Shown here piece by piece: positions 48,765 through 56,963 of a DNA stretch of 64,000 bases (its first letter is position 1; every line of letters starts with the position of its first letter). Origin of the DNA: Coriobacteriaceae bacterium (GTDB lineage: Bacteria > Actinomycetota > Coriobacteriia > Coriobacteriales > Coriobacteriaceae); assembly GCA_902362275.1 (NCBI GenBank), contig CABIWB010000004.1:35225-99224 (forward strand), written 5' to 3'. The position numbers and the translations under genes are program-made. Under the pieces are notes generated by a model. It worked only from the letters and a program-made list of their open reading frames with translations. It was not told where the DNA came from and made no database searches.

Positions 48765-49625
48765 ATGAATACCGATATGTCTCGTCGTCAGTTTGTTGGT
48801 CTAGCCGGCTCGCTCGCCACGGTGCTTGGCCTTGGTCTTGTCGGCTGCGGCGGTGGTGCCGGCAAGGGCTCCGCTGCTGGCTCTGCCGCGGCCAAGGATG
48901 TGAAGGGCGCTGCGGAGTCCAAGAAGCTCATGGTGGGCTTTGATAAGTCCTATCCTCCGTACGGCTTTGTGGGCGACGATGGCGAGTATACCGGCTTTGA
49001 TCTCGATCTGGCCAAGGCTGTTGCCGATAAGCAGGGCTGGGAGGTCAAATACGAGGCCATCGACTGGGACGCCAAGGATACGCTGCTCAATTCGGGCGCC
49101 ATCAACTGCATCTGGAACGGCTTTACCATGGAGGGCCGCGAGGACGATTACACGTTCTCCGAGCCGTATATGCTCAACGAGCAGGTGCTGGTGGTAAAGA
49201 AGGATGCGGGCATCAAGAGCTGGGACGATCTTGCTGGAAAGACCGTGATTACCCAGACCGATTCCGCTGCGCAGGATGTGCTCGAGGGCGACCAGAAGGA
49301 TCTGGCGGCGACGTTTGCCACGCTCGACACGATCGGCGAGTACAATACGGCCTTTATGCAGCTCGAGAGCGGCGCGGTCGATGCCGTGGCTTGCGACCTT
49401 TCGATTGCCCAGTATCAGCTTGCCGCCAAGCCCGATGCCTATACGCAGCTTGATGAGCCGCTGTCCAGCGAGCACTACGCCGTCGGCTTTAAGAAGGGCG
49501 ACACCAAGTCGGCCGACGCCGTGACCGAGTCGCTCAAGGCGCTCTATGAGGACGGTACGGTCAAGGACCTGTGCGATAAATATGCAGATTACGGTCTTTC
49601 CTTCGACAACTGGGTTCTGAAATAG
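48765..49625 (+). CDS. amino-acid ABC transporter substrate-binding lipoprotein
   Basis: 286 residues with a twin-arginine signal (SRRQFVGLAG), lipobox VGC (cysteine near 30) and a GSAAGSAAA linker. The mature protein follows the family-3 polar amino-acid binding fold: MVGFDKSYPPYGFVGDDGE at the start, then FDLDLAKAVADKQGW, and TDSAAQDVLEG. It captures the ligand outside the cell and delivers it to the permease and ATPase encoded next. AAGGGGG precedes the ATG. Ligand specificity is not clear. Confidence 0.88.
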   Translation: MNTDMSRRQFVGLAGSLATVLGLGLVGCGGGAGKGSAAGSAAAKDVKGAAESKKLMVGFDKSYPPYGFVGDDGEYTGFDLDLAKAVADKQGWEVKYEAIDWDAKDTLLNSGAINCIWNGFTMEGREDDYTFSEPYMLNEQVLVVKKDAGIKSWDDLAGKTVITQTDSAAQDVLEGDQKDLAATFATLDTIGEYNTAFMQLESGAVDAVACDLSIAQYQLAAKPDAYTQLDEPLSSEHYAVGFKKGDTKSADAVTESLKALYEDGTVKDLCDKYADYGLSFDNWVLK

Positions 49626-49730
49626 CGGCTTTCCCAGGCACCCGATTTTGCCGTTCAAACCGTCGCTTGCGTACATTTAGTACGCGGCGCTCCTCTTTCA
49701 CGGCGAACTCGAGCACCTGGAAAACCCGCT
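49624..49730 (+). repeat. large imperfect hairpin between binding protein and permease
   Basis: Outer arms AGCGGCTTTCCCAGGCACC / CACCTGGAAAACCCGCT and middle arms GCCGT/ACGGC surround a perfect inner stem GCGTAC-ATTTA-GTACGC. Position suggests mRNA stabilisation or partial termination, so that more binding protein than permease is made (inference). Confidence 0.65.
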
Positions 49731-49775
49731 TTAGCATTGGGTTTACTGTTCTGTTGTCGCGAAAGAGAGCTTAGG

Positions 49776-50429
49776 TTGTCCATTCAGGTCATGATGCAGA
49801 TGCTTGGCCAGGGCTTCTTGGTCAGTTTGCAGTTGTTTGTGCTGACGCTGCTGGGGTCGATTCCGCTGGGAATCCCCGTGGCGTTTATGCGCATGAGCAA
49901 AATCGCGCCGCTTCGCTGGATTGCGCGCATCTATATCTCGGTCATGCGCGGCACGCCGCTCATGCTGCAGATGTTTGCCATCTACTTTGCCCCGTACTAC
50001 GTGTTCGGTATCTCGCTCACGCCCGATTCCAAGTGGACGGCGTGCGTTGTGGCATTCATCATCAACTATGCCGGCTACTTTGCCGAAATCTATCGCTCGG
50101 GCCTGCAGTCCATTCCGCGCGGTCAATACGAGGCTGCCGAGGTGCTGGGCTATTCGCGCGTGCAGACGTTTCTGTATATCGTGATGCCGCAGGTCGCCAA
50201 GCGTATTCTGCCGGCGATGGGCAACGAGATCATCACGCTGGTCAAGGACACGTCGCTGGCGTTTGCCATTGGCGTGGGTGAGATGTTCTCGACGGCCAAG
50301 GCGCTGGTCGCCTCGCAGGTGAGCATGGTGCCGTTTGCGATCGCGGCGCTGATTTACTGGGTCTTTAACTTTGTGGTCGAGATGCTGCTGGGCGCCGCCG
50401 AAAAGAAGCTGGACTATTATCATGACTAA
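49776..50429 (+). CDS. amino-acid ABC transporter permease
   Basis: About 217 residues of the HisM/GlnP type. Membrane segments are evident (LVSLQLFVLTLLGSIPLGIP; ACVVAFIINYAGYFAEIYRSG; VPFAIAALIYWVFNFVVEML). The ATPase-docking EAA loop reads YEAAEVLGYSRVQTFLYIVM. The start is uncertain: TTG at 49776 or ATG at 49791; the frame is open to 49737. It forms the channel with itself or a partner and overlaps the ATPase gene by eight bases. Confidence 0.85.
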   Translation: MSIQVMMQMLGQGFLVSLQLFVLTLLGSIPLGIPVAFMRMSKIAPLRWIARIYISVMRGTPLMLQMFAIYFAPYYVFGISLTPDSKWTACVVAFIINYAGYFAEIYRSGLQSIPRGQYEAAEVLGYSRVQTFLYIVMPQVAKRILPAMGNEIITLVKDTSLAFAIGVGEMFSTAKALVASQVSMVPFAIAALIYWVFNFVVEMLLGAAEKKLDYYHD

Positions 50430-51186
50430 CTCAGTGATGAAAATCGAAAACGCGCGTAAGGCGTTTGGCGGCAATGAGGTGCTCAAGGATATCTCGCTTG
50501 AGGTGAAGCGTGGCGAGGTCGTGGCGATTATCGGGCCTTCAGGTGGCGGCAAGTCCACGCTGCTGCGGTGTGCCACGCTGCTCGAGACACTCGACGGAGG
50601 CTCGCTCTCGTTTGGTGACCTTGCCGTTGCGACGGATGCGGGCTCGGGCGCGGTCTATGCGAAGGGCGATGTGCCCAAGCAGGCGCGCTCGCGATTCGGT
50701 CTGGTGTTCCAAAATTACAACCTGTTCCCGCACTATACCGTGATGAAAAACATCATCGATGCTCCGATTCGTGTGCTTAAGCGTCCGCGCGAGCAGGCAG
50801 AAGCCCGCGCTCACGAGCTGATTGCGCAAATGGGGCTGACGGGCAACGAGAACAAGGTGCCATGTGAGCTTTCGGGCGGTCAGCAACAGCGTGTGAGTAT
50901 CGCCCGCGCCTTGGCGCTTGACCCGGAGATCTTGTTCTTTGACGAGCCGACCTCGGCGCTCGATCCCGAGCTAACGGCCGAGGTGCTGCGTGTCATTAAA
51001 GACCTTGCCGCGCAGAATATGACGATGGTGATCGTGACCCATGCGATGCAGTTTGCGCGCGATGTTGCCGACCGCGTGGTCTTTATGGACGGCGGTCGCA
51101 TTGTCGAGGAGGGTCCGGCCGAGCAGGTCATCGATCATCCGCGCGAGCAACGTACCCGTGAGTTCTTGAGCCGTATCGAGGGCTAG
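50422..51186 (+). CDS. amino-acid ABC transporter ATP-binding protein
   Basis: 254 residues. Walker A GPSGGGKST, Q loop VFQNYNLFPHYTV, signature LSGGQQQR, Walker B ILFFDEPTSAL and switch VTHAM are all intact. It belongs to the polar amino-acid (GlnQ/HisP) class. There is a small insert after strand 2 (TDAGSGAVYAKGDVPKQARS). The ATG at 50422 lies inside the permease end; a second ATG at 50437 is possible. It may also power the orphan permease at 61280, whose own ATPase gene is missing (inference). Confidence 0.93.
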   Translation: MTNSVMKIENARKAFGGNEVLKDISLEVKRGEVVAIIGPSGGGKSTLLRCATLLETLDGGSLSFGDLAVATDAGSGAVYAKGDVPKQARSRFGLVFQNYNLFPHYTVMKNIIDAPIRVLKRPREQAEARAHELIAQMGLTGNENKVPCELSGGQQQRVSIARALALDPEILFFDEPTSALDPELTAEVLRVIKDLAAQNMTMVIVTHAMQFARDVADRVVFMDGGRIVEEGPAEQVIDHPREQRTREFLSRIEG

Positions 51187-51207
51187 GCTCAGCTATGTAT
51201 TGAGATG

Positions 51208-51246
51208 AAGCCGCCGCGGGTCTTATGGTCTGCGGCGGCTTTTATT
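51208..51246 (+). terminator. intrinsic terminator after the ABC operon
   Basis: 10-bp stem AAGCCGCCGC / GCGGCGGCTT with a 14-base loop, followed by TTATTT. Confidence 0.85.
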
Positions 51247-51483
51247 TGTATCGATGGGGTTTAATAATCGCCTCATGCGTTCGTCCCCTCCTCTCGCCGC
51301 CTGTATTCATACGTGCGCCGAAAGGTATGCATGGATAGTCGTCTGTGAGGGTAGGGTGGTGCCATAGGACATTTGGAGGGTGAGTCGGCTCGGCTGCCGA
51401 CCATGCTGCTCCCGGGACGGCATCGACCGCGAACTCTCCCCGTTGGCGTCGCGCATTGCGCGCGGCCCTGCAAGGAGGTCATC

Positions 51484-53559
51484 ATGGGTGCTCCCAAGAC
51501 CGGTAACGTAAGGAACGTGGTGCTCGTAGGCCAAGGCGGGGTGGGCAAGACTTCACTCGCCGAGGCCATGCTCCACCTTTCCGGCAAGACCGCCCGCCTG
51601 GGCGGCCACGACGGCACCAAGCCCACGCTCGACTATGACCCCGAAGAGGTCAAGCGTGCATTTTCCATCTCGACGACCATTGCGCCGATCGACTGGAAGG
51701 GCGCGCGCATCAATGTGCTCGATGCCCCGTGCTATCCCGATTTTATCGGCGACGCCTTTGCCGCGATGAGCGTCTGCGAGACGGCTCTGTTTGTGGTCGA
51801 CGCCGAGGCCGGCCCGCAGCCTACGACGGTTAAGCTCTGGTATGCCGCCGAGGACCTGCGCCTGGCGCGTGCGGTGTTCGTAAACCGCCTTTCGCGCTCC
51901 GAGGCCAGCTTTACGACCACAATGAACCTGCTGCAGGAGCGCTTTGGTACGCGCCTGGGCGCCGTGACCCTTCCCTGGGGCGAGGGCGAGGACTTTGACG
52001 GCATTATCGACCTGGTGCGCATGAAGGCGCGCCATTGCAACGGCACCGAAGCCGTTGAGTCGGAGATTCCCGAGGAGTATCGTGCCCAGGCTGAGGAAGC
52101 CCATGACCATCTGTGCGAGCTGGTGGCCGAGGCTGATGACGAACTGATGATGAAGTACTTGGAAGGCGAGGAGACGCTGACGCAGGAGGAGCTCGAAGGC
52201 CTGCTGTCGAAGGCGATCGCCGAGCGCATCTTTGTGCCGGTCTTTGCGGGCGATTGCATTAAGGAGCAGGGCGTCAACTCGCTGATGGACGACATCGCCA
52301 CGTACTTCCCGGCGCCGACTGACTACGGTGAGATGCCGCTCATCGATGGCGACTCGCTTAAGATTTCGAGCGACGATGATCGTCCGGTGGCGTTTGTGTT
52401 TAAGACCCTGGCCGATCCGCAGCAGGGTCGCATCAGCTTTATCAAGGTGCTGACGGGTACGCTTGAGCCGGGTCTTGAGCTGATCAACGCGCGTACCCGC
52501 AAGAGCGATCGTCTGGCTCACCTGTATGTGATGTGCGGTCGCGACATGACCGAGGTCGGTCACGCCTATGCCGGCGACATCATCGTGGCGCCCAAGCTGG
52601 CGGCCGAGACGGGCGATACGCTCTCCATTACCGGTAAGGTAGAGGCTGCGGCGTTTAAGTTCCCCAACTCTCAGTACCGCATCGCCATCGAGGCCGAGAA
52701 TCGCGGGGACGAGGAAAAGCTCTATACGTTTATCGAGAAGGCCTGCAAGGCCGATCCGACCATGAGCATCGACCGCGACGAGGAGACCGGGCAGACCATT
52801 ATCTCGGCGGTGGGCGAGGCGCAGGTTTCGGTGCTGCTCAATCGCCTTGAGGACCGTACCAAGGTTGTGGCAAAGAGCGTTCCGATCCGTATTCCGTATC
52901 GCGAGACCATCCGCCGCACGGCAAGCGCCCAGGGTCGCCACAAGAAGCAGACTGGCGGCGCCGGTCAGTACGGCGACTGCTGGCTGCGTGTTGAGCCGCT
53001 CATTGGGCCCGACGGCACGAGCGAAGGCTATGAGTTTGCGGACGAGGTCGTGGGCGGCCGCATCCCGCGCTCGCTTATCCCCGCCGTGGACAAGGGTGTC
53101 CAGGAGACCATGAAGGACGGCATTATCGCCGGCTATCCGCTCACGGGCATTCGCGTCGCGGTGTATGACGGCTCGTATCACAGCGTCGACTCCAACGAGA
53201 TGGCGTTTCGCGCGGCGGCTCGCATCGGTCTGCGCAAGGCATGCGCCGATGCCGACCCAGTGGTGCTGGAGCCCATCGAGGAAATCACGGTGACTATCCC
53301 CGAGAGCTACGCCGGCGCCGTGATGGGTGACATCTCGGCCTCGCGCGGTCGCGTGACGGGCATGGAGACCGATGAGCGCGGCGATACCGTGGTCATTGCC
53401 CAGGCGCCGCTGGCCGAGCTGACGGATTATTCGACGCGCCTGCGCTCCATCACGCGCGGCACGGGCGACTTTACCATGAAGTCCGCAGGCTATGAGCAGG
53501 TGCCTTATGACGTTCAGGCCAAGCTGGTCGAGCGCTATGAGGAGGGCCGCGCCAAGTAG
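51484..53559 (+). CDS. EF-G-like GTPase (EF-G2 type) with divergent G motifs
   Basis: 691 residues with the five-domain layout of elongation factor G. The P-loop is GQGGVGKT (16-23). The switch II motif is LDAPCYPDF in place of DTPGH, and the NKxD position reads VNRLSR. Domain IV has the conserved stretch SAQGRHKKQTGGAGQYGD, and domain V ends in TDYSTRLRSITRGTGDF. AAGGAGG lies seven bases before the ATG. It matches the second, EF-G-like protein of actinobacteria, whose function is not settled. Altered G3 and G4 motifs suggest changed nucleotide handling; the main fusA should be elsewhere. Confidence 0.83.
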   Translation: MGAPKTGNVRNVVLVGQGGVGKTSLAEAMLHLSGKTARLGGHDGTKPTLDYDPEEVKRAFSISTTIAPIDWKGARINVLDAPCYPDFIGDAFAAMSVCETALFVVDAEAGPQPTTVKLWYAAEDLRLARAVFVNRLSRSEASFTTTMNLLQERFGTRLGAVTLPWGEGEDFDGIIDLVRMKARHCNGTEAVESEIPEEYRAQAEEAHDHLCELVAEADDELMMKYLEGEETLTQEELEGLLSKAIAERIFVPVFAGDCIKEQGVNSLMDDIATYFPAPTDYGEMPLIDGDSLKISSDDDRPVAFVFKTLADPQQGRISFIKVLTGTLEPGLELINARTRKSDRLAHLYVMCGRDMTEVGHAYAGDIIVAPKLAAETGDTLSITGKVEAAAFKFPNSQYRIAIEAENRGDEEKLYTFIEKACKADPTMSIDRDEETGQTIISAVGEAQVSVLLNRLEDRTKVVAKSVPIRIPYRETIRRTASAQGRHKKQTGGAGQYGDCWLRVEPLIGPDGTSEGYEFADEVVGGRIPRSLIPAVDKGVQETMKDGIIAGYPLTGIRVAVYDGSYHSVDSNEMAFRAAARIGLRKACADADPVVLEPIEEITVTIPESYAGAVMGDISASRGRVTGMETDERGDTVVIAQAPLAELTDYSTRLRSITRGTGDFTMKSAGYEQVPYDVQAKLVERYEEGRAK

Positions 53560-53594
53560 CGTGGGGCCTTGCCTGCAGTGTAGGTGCTGACGAA

Positions 53595-53665
53595 AAGGCC
53601 GCCCTGGGTAACCGGGGCGGCCTTATTTGATCCCTTGGGGACGGAGGAAAACGGATCATTTTTTT
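53595..53665 (+). terminator. terminator and adjoining palindrome
   Basis: Stem AAGGCCGCCC / GGGCGGCCTT is followed by a second inverted repeat TGATCC / GGATCA enclosing GGGGACGG and ending in seven T. The second hairpin resembles the GGGACAG-bearing hairpins elsewhere. Confidence 0.7.
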
Positions 53666-53689
53666 GGGTTACGGGCGGCGCGGTCGGCA

Positions 53690-54673
53690 CTAGTCTCCGG
53701 ATGCCTGGTTGCGGCCGGTGGCGTAGTCGATCTGCACGTGCGGCTGCAGGTTGTAGCAGTACACGTGGAAGCATAGGGTCTTGCCGTGGTCCTCGACCGA
53801 TTGTGCTTCCAGACGAACGCCACGACAGACGAGTTCCTCTTCGTTGTACATGGGCGTGACGCGGTAGAGCACATGGTTGCCCGTGTCGTGGATGTAGCCG
53901 AGGATCTGCTCTTCAAACGGCAGCATGCCCGTCTCGTTGAGATAGCGCGTGCCGGTGAGGAGATTCTTGCGGTTGGCGTTTTCGCCGTAGAGCGACCAGG
54001 CGATGAGATGGCAGCGGTTGTAGAGGCTCTGGCCCGGAATAAAGTCGTAGCGCTGCTGATGCCATCCGGCGGGGTGGATACGCGAGATGTCGCCGCGCTT
54101 GCCCTGACCGAGCGATTCGGGGCCCACACAGGTGAGCGCTTTGCGGGTGCGACCCAAGCTGTCGAGCTTGGAGAACCTCTTAAAGCAGCCTTCTTCGGTA
54201 GCTCGCTCGTATTCGTCGAGCGTGAATGACGGCGTGCCCAACGGGTGCGTGCTGTCGGCGCGAAGGGCAACGTAGGGATTGCCGCCGTAGTCGGGAATGC
54301 TGCTGAGATATACGCCGCGGGCGCGGTTGAGATCGGGGTTTTCCACCTCGTCGATGGGGGCGGCGCCGCCGTCTGCGGAAGCGTCGTCACCGGCGTCGGT
54401 TGCGGCGGAATCGGAGCCGTCGCCAGAGTCTTGGCTGTTTTGGGAGTCCGGGGAGCTCGCTGCTCCCGATTCGAGCCGGGCAACCAGGTCTGCCTCGTCG
54501 TCGGTGCGGCTGGGGCTCTCGTTTTGTTTTTCGGCCAGAGCCGCCGCCTGCTCGTCGCTTTGCGGCGACAACAGCTTGGGCGCTCCGTCGAGCGACCCTG
54601 TGAACAGCGCAAACCCCAGCACCACGGCGGTGCCGATGGAAAGTACTTGCTTGTAGGCGGACTTGCGCGACAT
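53690..54673 (-). CDS. secreted DNA/RNA non-specific endonuclease
   Basis: 327 residues. An N-terminal signal anchor (VLSIGTAVVLGFALFTGS) is followed by an acidic, Ser/Asp/Ala-rich spacer (about 30-120). The nuclease domain has the beta-beta-alpha-metal motif LYNRCHLIAW, with the general-base histidine. GENANRKNLLTGTRYLNETG supplies the metal asparagine. The NRCH form is normal in the streptodornase-like (Endonuclea_NS_2) branch, as I recall it. It probably acts outside the cell on nucleic acid for nutrition, competence or defence; nothing nearby decides which. Confidence 0.83.
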   Translation of the reverse strand: MSRKSAYKQVLSIGTAVVLGFALFTGSLDGAPKLLSPQSDEQAAALAEKQNESPSRTDDEADLVARLESGAASSPDSQNSQDSGDGSDSAATDAGDDASADGGAAPIDEVENPDLNRARGVYLSSIPDYGGNPYVALRADSTHPLGTPSFTLDEYERATEEGCFKRFSKLDSLGRTRKALTCVGPESLGQGKRGDISRIHPAGWHQQRYDFIPGQSLYNRCHLIAWSLYGENANRKNLLTGTRYLNETGMLPFEEQILGYIHDTGNHVLYRVTPMYNEEELVCRGVRLEAQSVEDHGKTLCFHVYCYNLQPHVQIDYATGRNQASGD

Positions 54674-54828
54674 TGAGGCTCCTGGATGGACGGTTGGGAA
54701 TCTACCAGTCTAGCAGGAGCCGCCGAGGGTCGTTCTATCGAACAAATACTCAAGATTTGGGACAAACGCTGCTGGTTCATTTGCCTCATATAGAGCTGCG
54801 GCGGTTGTGAATGTGGGGCTATTCGGCG

Positions 54829-54876
54829 TTTCCCCAGATAAAACCTGCCAAAATAAACCTGTCCCTTTTTGGTAGG
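54829..54876. repeat. 48-bp palindromic repeat, copy 1
   Basis: TTTCCCCAGATAAAACCTGC continues into a stem CCTGCCA / TGGTAGG with CCTGTCCC in the loop. It differs from copy 2 by one base. Confidence 0.85.
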
Positions 54877-54949
54877 CTAATCGCGAGTTATTTCACCGCA
54901 ACTTAGGGCACGGTTAGGAAGTGTGCACCTTAAAGAGTGGAGCCCATGA

Positions 54950-55139
54950 TTAGAGAGGTCGCGCTCGTCTCTCTAAATGTCTCTCTAAAGAGAAGGTTGG
55001 TTAGAGAGATAGCATTAGGCAATCTAACAGTGAATTCGATACATCTCTCTAAATGTCTCTCTAAAATAAGGTGCTTATCTCTCTAAAGTTAGAGAGATAT
55101 ACTATACTTTAGAGAGATAAATCTATCGTTTTAGAGAGA
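54950..55139. promoter_or_regulatory. TTAGAGAGA operator-like array
   Basis: TTAGAGAGA or its complement occurs exactly at 54968, 54980, 55001, 55044, 55056, 55078, 55089, 55109 and 55131, with a one-mismatch copy at 54950. Two pairs are direct and 12 bp apart; 55078 and 55089 form the palindrome TCTCTCTAAAGTTAGAGAGA. TATACT (near 55099) lies between sites, and the last site ends five bases before the ATG and overlaps the ribosome-binding position. Confidence 0.85.
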
Positions 55140-55143
55140 CGGA

Positions 55144-56844
55144 ATGCCAATGCTGCTGGATGTACCTCTTGGCCTTATCGTTGAGCGCCTTCGCAGGCGG
55201 GGGACTGATGACGCATCGGTAGAAGTTAAAGCCTGCACGAATAAATTGAGCGCAGACGTATGGGAGACAGTGAGCGCTTTTGCGAACACTGCGGGTGGAC
55301 TCATTATTTTGGGCCTGAACGAGGCCGAAGGATTTGTTCCTTCGGCTAACTTTGCTATCGATAGGGTGCGCGATCAGTTTGTTTCGGGTATCGGAGACGG
55401 AGGCTCAGCGGCAGTGGTGACCCATGCGCCGCGGTACGAGCTTGATCGAGGCGAGGTCGACGGGCTCCAGGTGCTTCTGGTGCGCATCTTTGAACTTGAG
55501 CTTAAAGCGAAGCCTTGCTATATCGGCGCGCGCGGCGTGCAGAACGGTAGCTACAAGCGCGTGGATGATAAAGATATCAAGATGTCACCCGCTGAGCTAT
55601 ATGAGCTGCAGAGTGCGTTGCTTCCGAGCGATGCGGACGGCACGGTGGTTTCGGAGGCAACGGTCGAGGATTTGGATCCAGATGTCGTGCGGTCTATTAT
55701 CGCAAATCGCCGGCTGCAGACCCCGCGCGTTTTGCGCGGGGCCGATACGCTGGAAAAGCAGCTGGTCAGACTCAATATCACTACAAAGGATGGTGCCGTG
55801 AAGCTCGCGGGGCTTCTGTCGGCGGGAATTTACCCCCAGCAGTTCTATCCCAAACTGATGATCGATGTCGCCGTTCATTCCGATGTGGAAAAATCTGCAC
55901 CCGGGCAACCCCGGTTTATTGACCGCCAGTTGTGCGATGGCCCGATTCCGGCTTGCATCGAAGATGCCCTTGCCGCGATTGGACGAAACTTGCGCAAAGC
56001 GACGATAGTGCAAGGCGCTGGCAGAAGGGAGGATTGGGAAATTCCCCAGGAGGTTTTGCGCGAGGCCTTGGCAAATGCCTGCATCCATCGAGAATATTCG
56101 CCCATGTTTGTGGGGCAGGCCGTGAGTGTCGATATCTATCCAGACAGAATAGAGATCAAAAACCCTGGCGGGCTTTGGGGCGGAAAGACGGTGGACAATC
56201 TTGCAGACGGGGAATCGCGCTGCCGAAACCCAAAGCTCATGAGCCTAATGGGGGCGACGCCGTTAGAGCATGCCGAGGGGGCCGTTGCGGAAAGCCAGGG
56301 ATCTGGCATCCCGGCTATGATTCGCGAGATGGAGTCTCGTTCGCTTGGCAGGCCGAAATTTATCGTTAAGGCCGATTCGTTTACGGTGCTGCTTTCCCGG
56401 CACGGGGCGGAGCTTGCTGAAAACCGCACGTGGATTCAGAGCTATGTGGGCACCGAGCTGACGGATCGCGAAGAAACATTGCTCATGTTTATGCGGGAGC
56501 ATGGGTGCGTATGCGATGTTCAAAAAATACGAGAGGCCCTGAAGTGGGATTCGGATGACATTCGCCTGATCTGCGGGGGCCTTGTGGATAAACATGTCCT
56601 GTCAAAATGCGGCAAAGACACGTTTGAAATTATCGATATGAACAGAGAATCGTCAGCTTCGACGGCGGATAGGATCCTGGAGGCTCTCAGCGCCGAAGTG
56701 GATATGACGGCGCGAGAAATAGCGGTTGCATCGGGGGTCAGAATTTCGTCTGTCCGTTACCATCTGCCAAAAATGGCGGATAAAGGACTCATCGAAGTAA
56801 TGGGTTCATCGACGAGCCGTAACCGCCGATATCGGAAGAAGTAG
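55144..56844 (+). CDS. AlbA_2/Schlafen-type ATP-binding transcriptional regulator
   Basis: A 566-residue protein of the COG2865 type. Residues about 20-140 are the AlbA_2 (divergent AAA-4) nucleic-acid-binding domain: SVEVKACTNKLSADVWETVS, then AFANTAGGLIILGLNE. A middle segment follows (about 170-290). A GHKL-type ATPase piece comes next: REALANACIHREYS, DRIEIKNPGGLWGG, RNPKLM and SQGSGIPAM. The end is winged-helix (MTAREIAVASGVRISSVRYH, then a basic tail). Such proteins are predicted regulators, often autoregulatory. The TTAGAGAGA array at its own start strongly suggests self-control. The G+C content and leader are unlike the neighbours, and it lies between two copies of a 48-bp repeat. Confidence 0.82.
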   Translation: MPMLLDVPLGLIVERLRRRGTDDASVEVKACTNKLSADVWETVSAFANTAGGLIILGLNEAEGFVPSANFAIDRVRDQFVSGIGDGGSAAVVTHAPRYELDRGEVDGLQVLLVRIFELELKAKPCYIGARGVQNGSYKRVDDKDIKMSPAELYELQSALLPSDADGTVVSEATVEDLDPDVVRSIIANRRLQTPRVLRGADTLEKQLVRLNITTKDGAVKLAGLLSAGIYPQQFYPKLMIDVAVHSDVEKSAPGQPRFIDRQLCDGPIPACIEDALAAIGRNLRKATIVQGAGRREDWEIPQEVLREALANACIHREYSPMFVGQAVSVDIYPDRIEIKNPGGLWGGKTVDNLADGESRCRNPKLMSLMGATPLEHAEGAVAESQGSGIPAMIREMESRSLGRPKFIVKADSFTVLLSRHGAELAENRTWIQSYVGTELTDREETLLMFMREHGCVCDVQKIREALKWDSDDIRLICGGLVDKHVLSKCGKDTFEIIDMNRESSASTADRILEALSAEVDMTAREIAVASGVRISSVRYHLPKMADKGLIEVMGSSTSRNRRYRKK

Positions 56845-56915
56845 ATGCAGCCGGGTCGCCCTTCTGGTGTCTCTCGAAGCTAGATGGGTGCTAGAGGGGC
56901 GACTGTCTCGCGATA

Positions 56916-56963
56916 TTTCCCCAGATAAAACCTGCCAAAATAAACCTGTCCCTTTTTGGCAGG
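56916..56963. repeat. 48-bp palindromic repeat, copy 2
   Basis: Stem AACCTGCCA / TGGCAGGTT with CCTGTCCC in the loop. On the minus strand it begins at the base after the larE stop codon and ends in TTTTAT, so it serves as the larE terminator. Confidence 0.85.

Larger units (their letters stand above)
54674..55143. other. intergenic region with repeat and operator array
   Basis: 470 bases. It holds a GGCTCCTG / CAGGAGCC hairpin just upstream of the nuclease start, one 48-bp palindromic repeat, and the TTAGAGAGA array with a TATACT -10 element. No protein gene is seen. Confidence 0.65.

Noticed and set aside
51553-53181. 542-codon open frame antisense to the EF-G-like gene
   Set aside because: Shadow of a conserved GTPase gene; no start signal and no recognisable motif.
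54950-55139. TCTCTCTAA repeats as a CRISPR array
   Set aside because: Repeats are only 9 bp, occur in both orientations with irregular spacing, and there are no cas genes.
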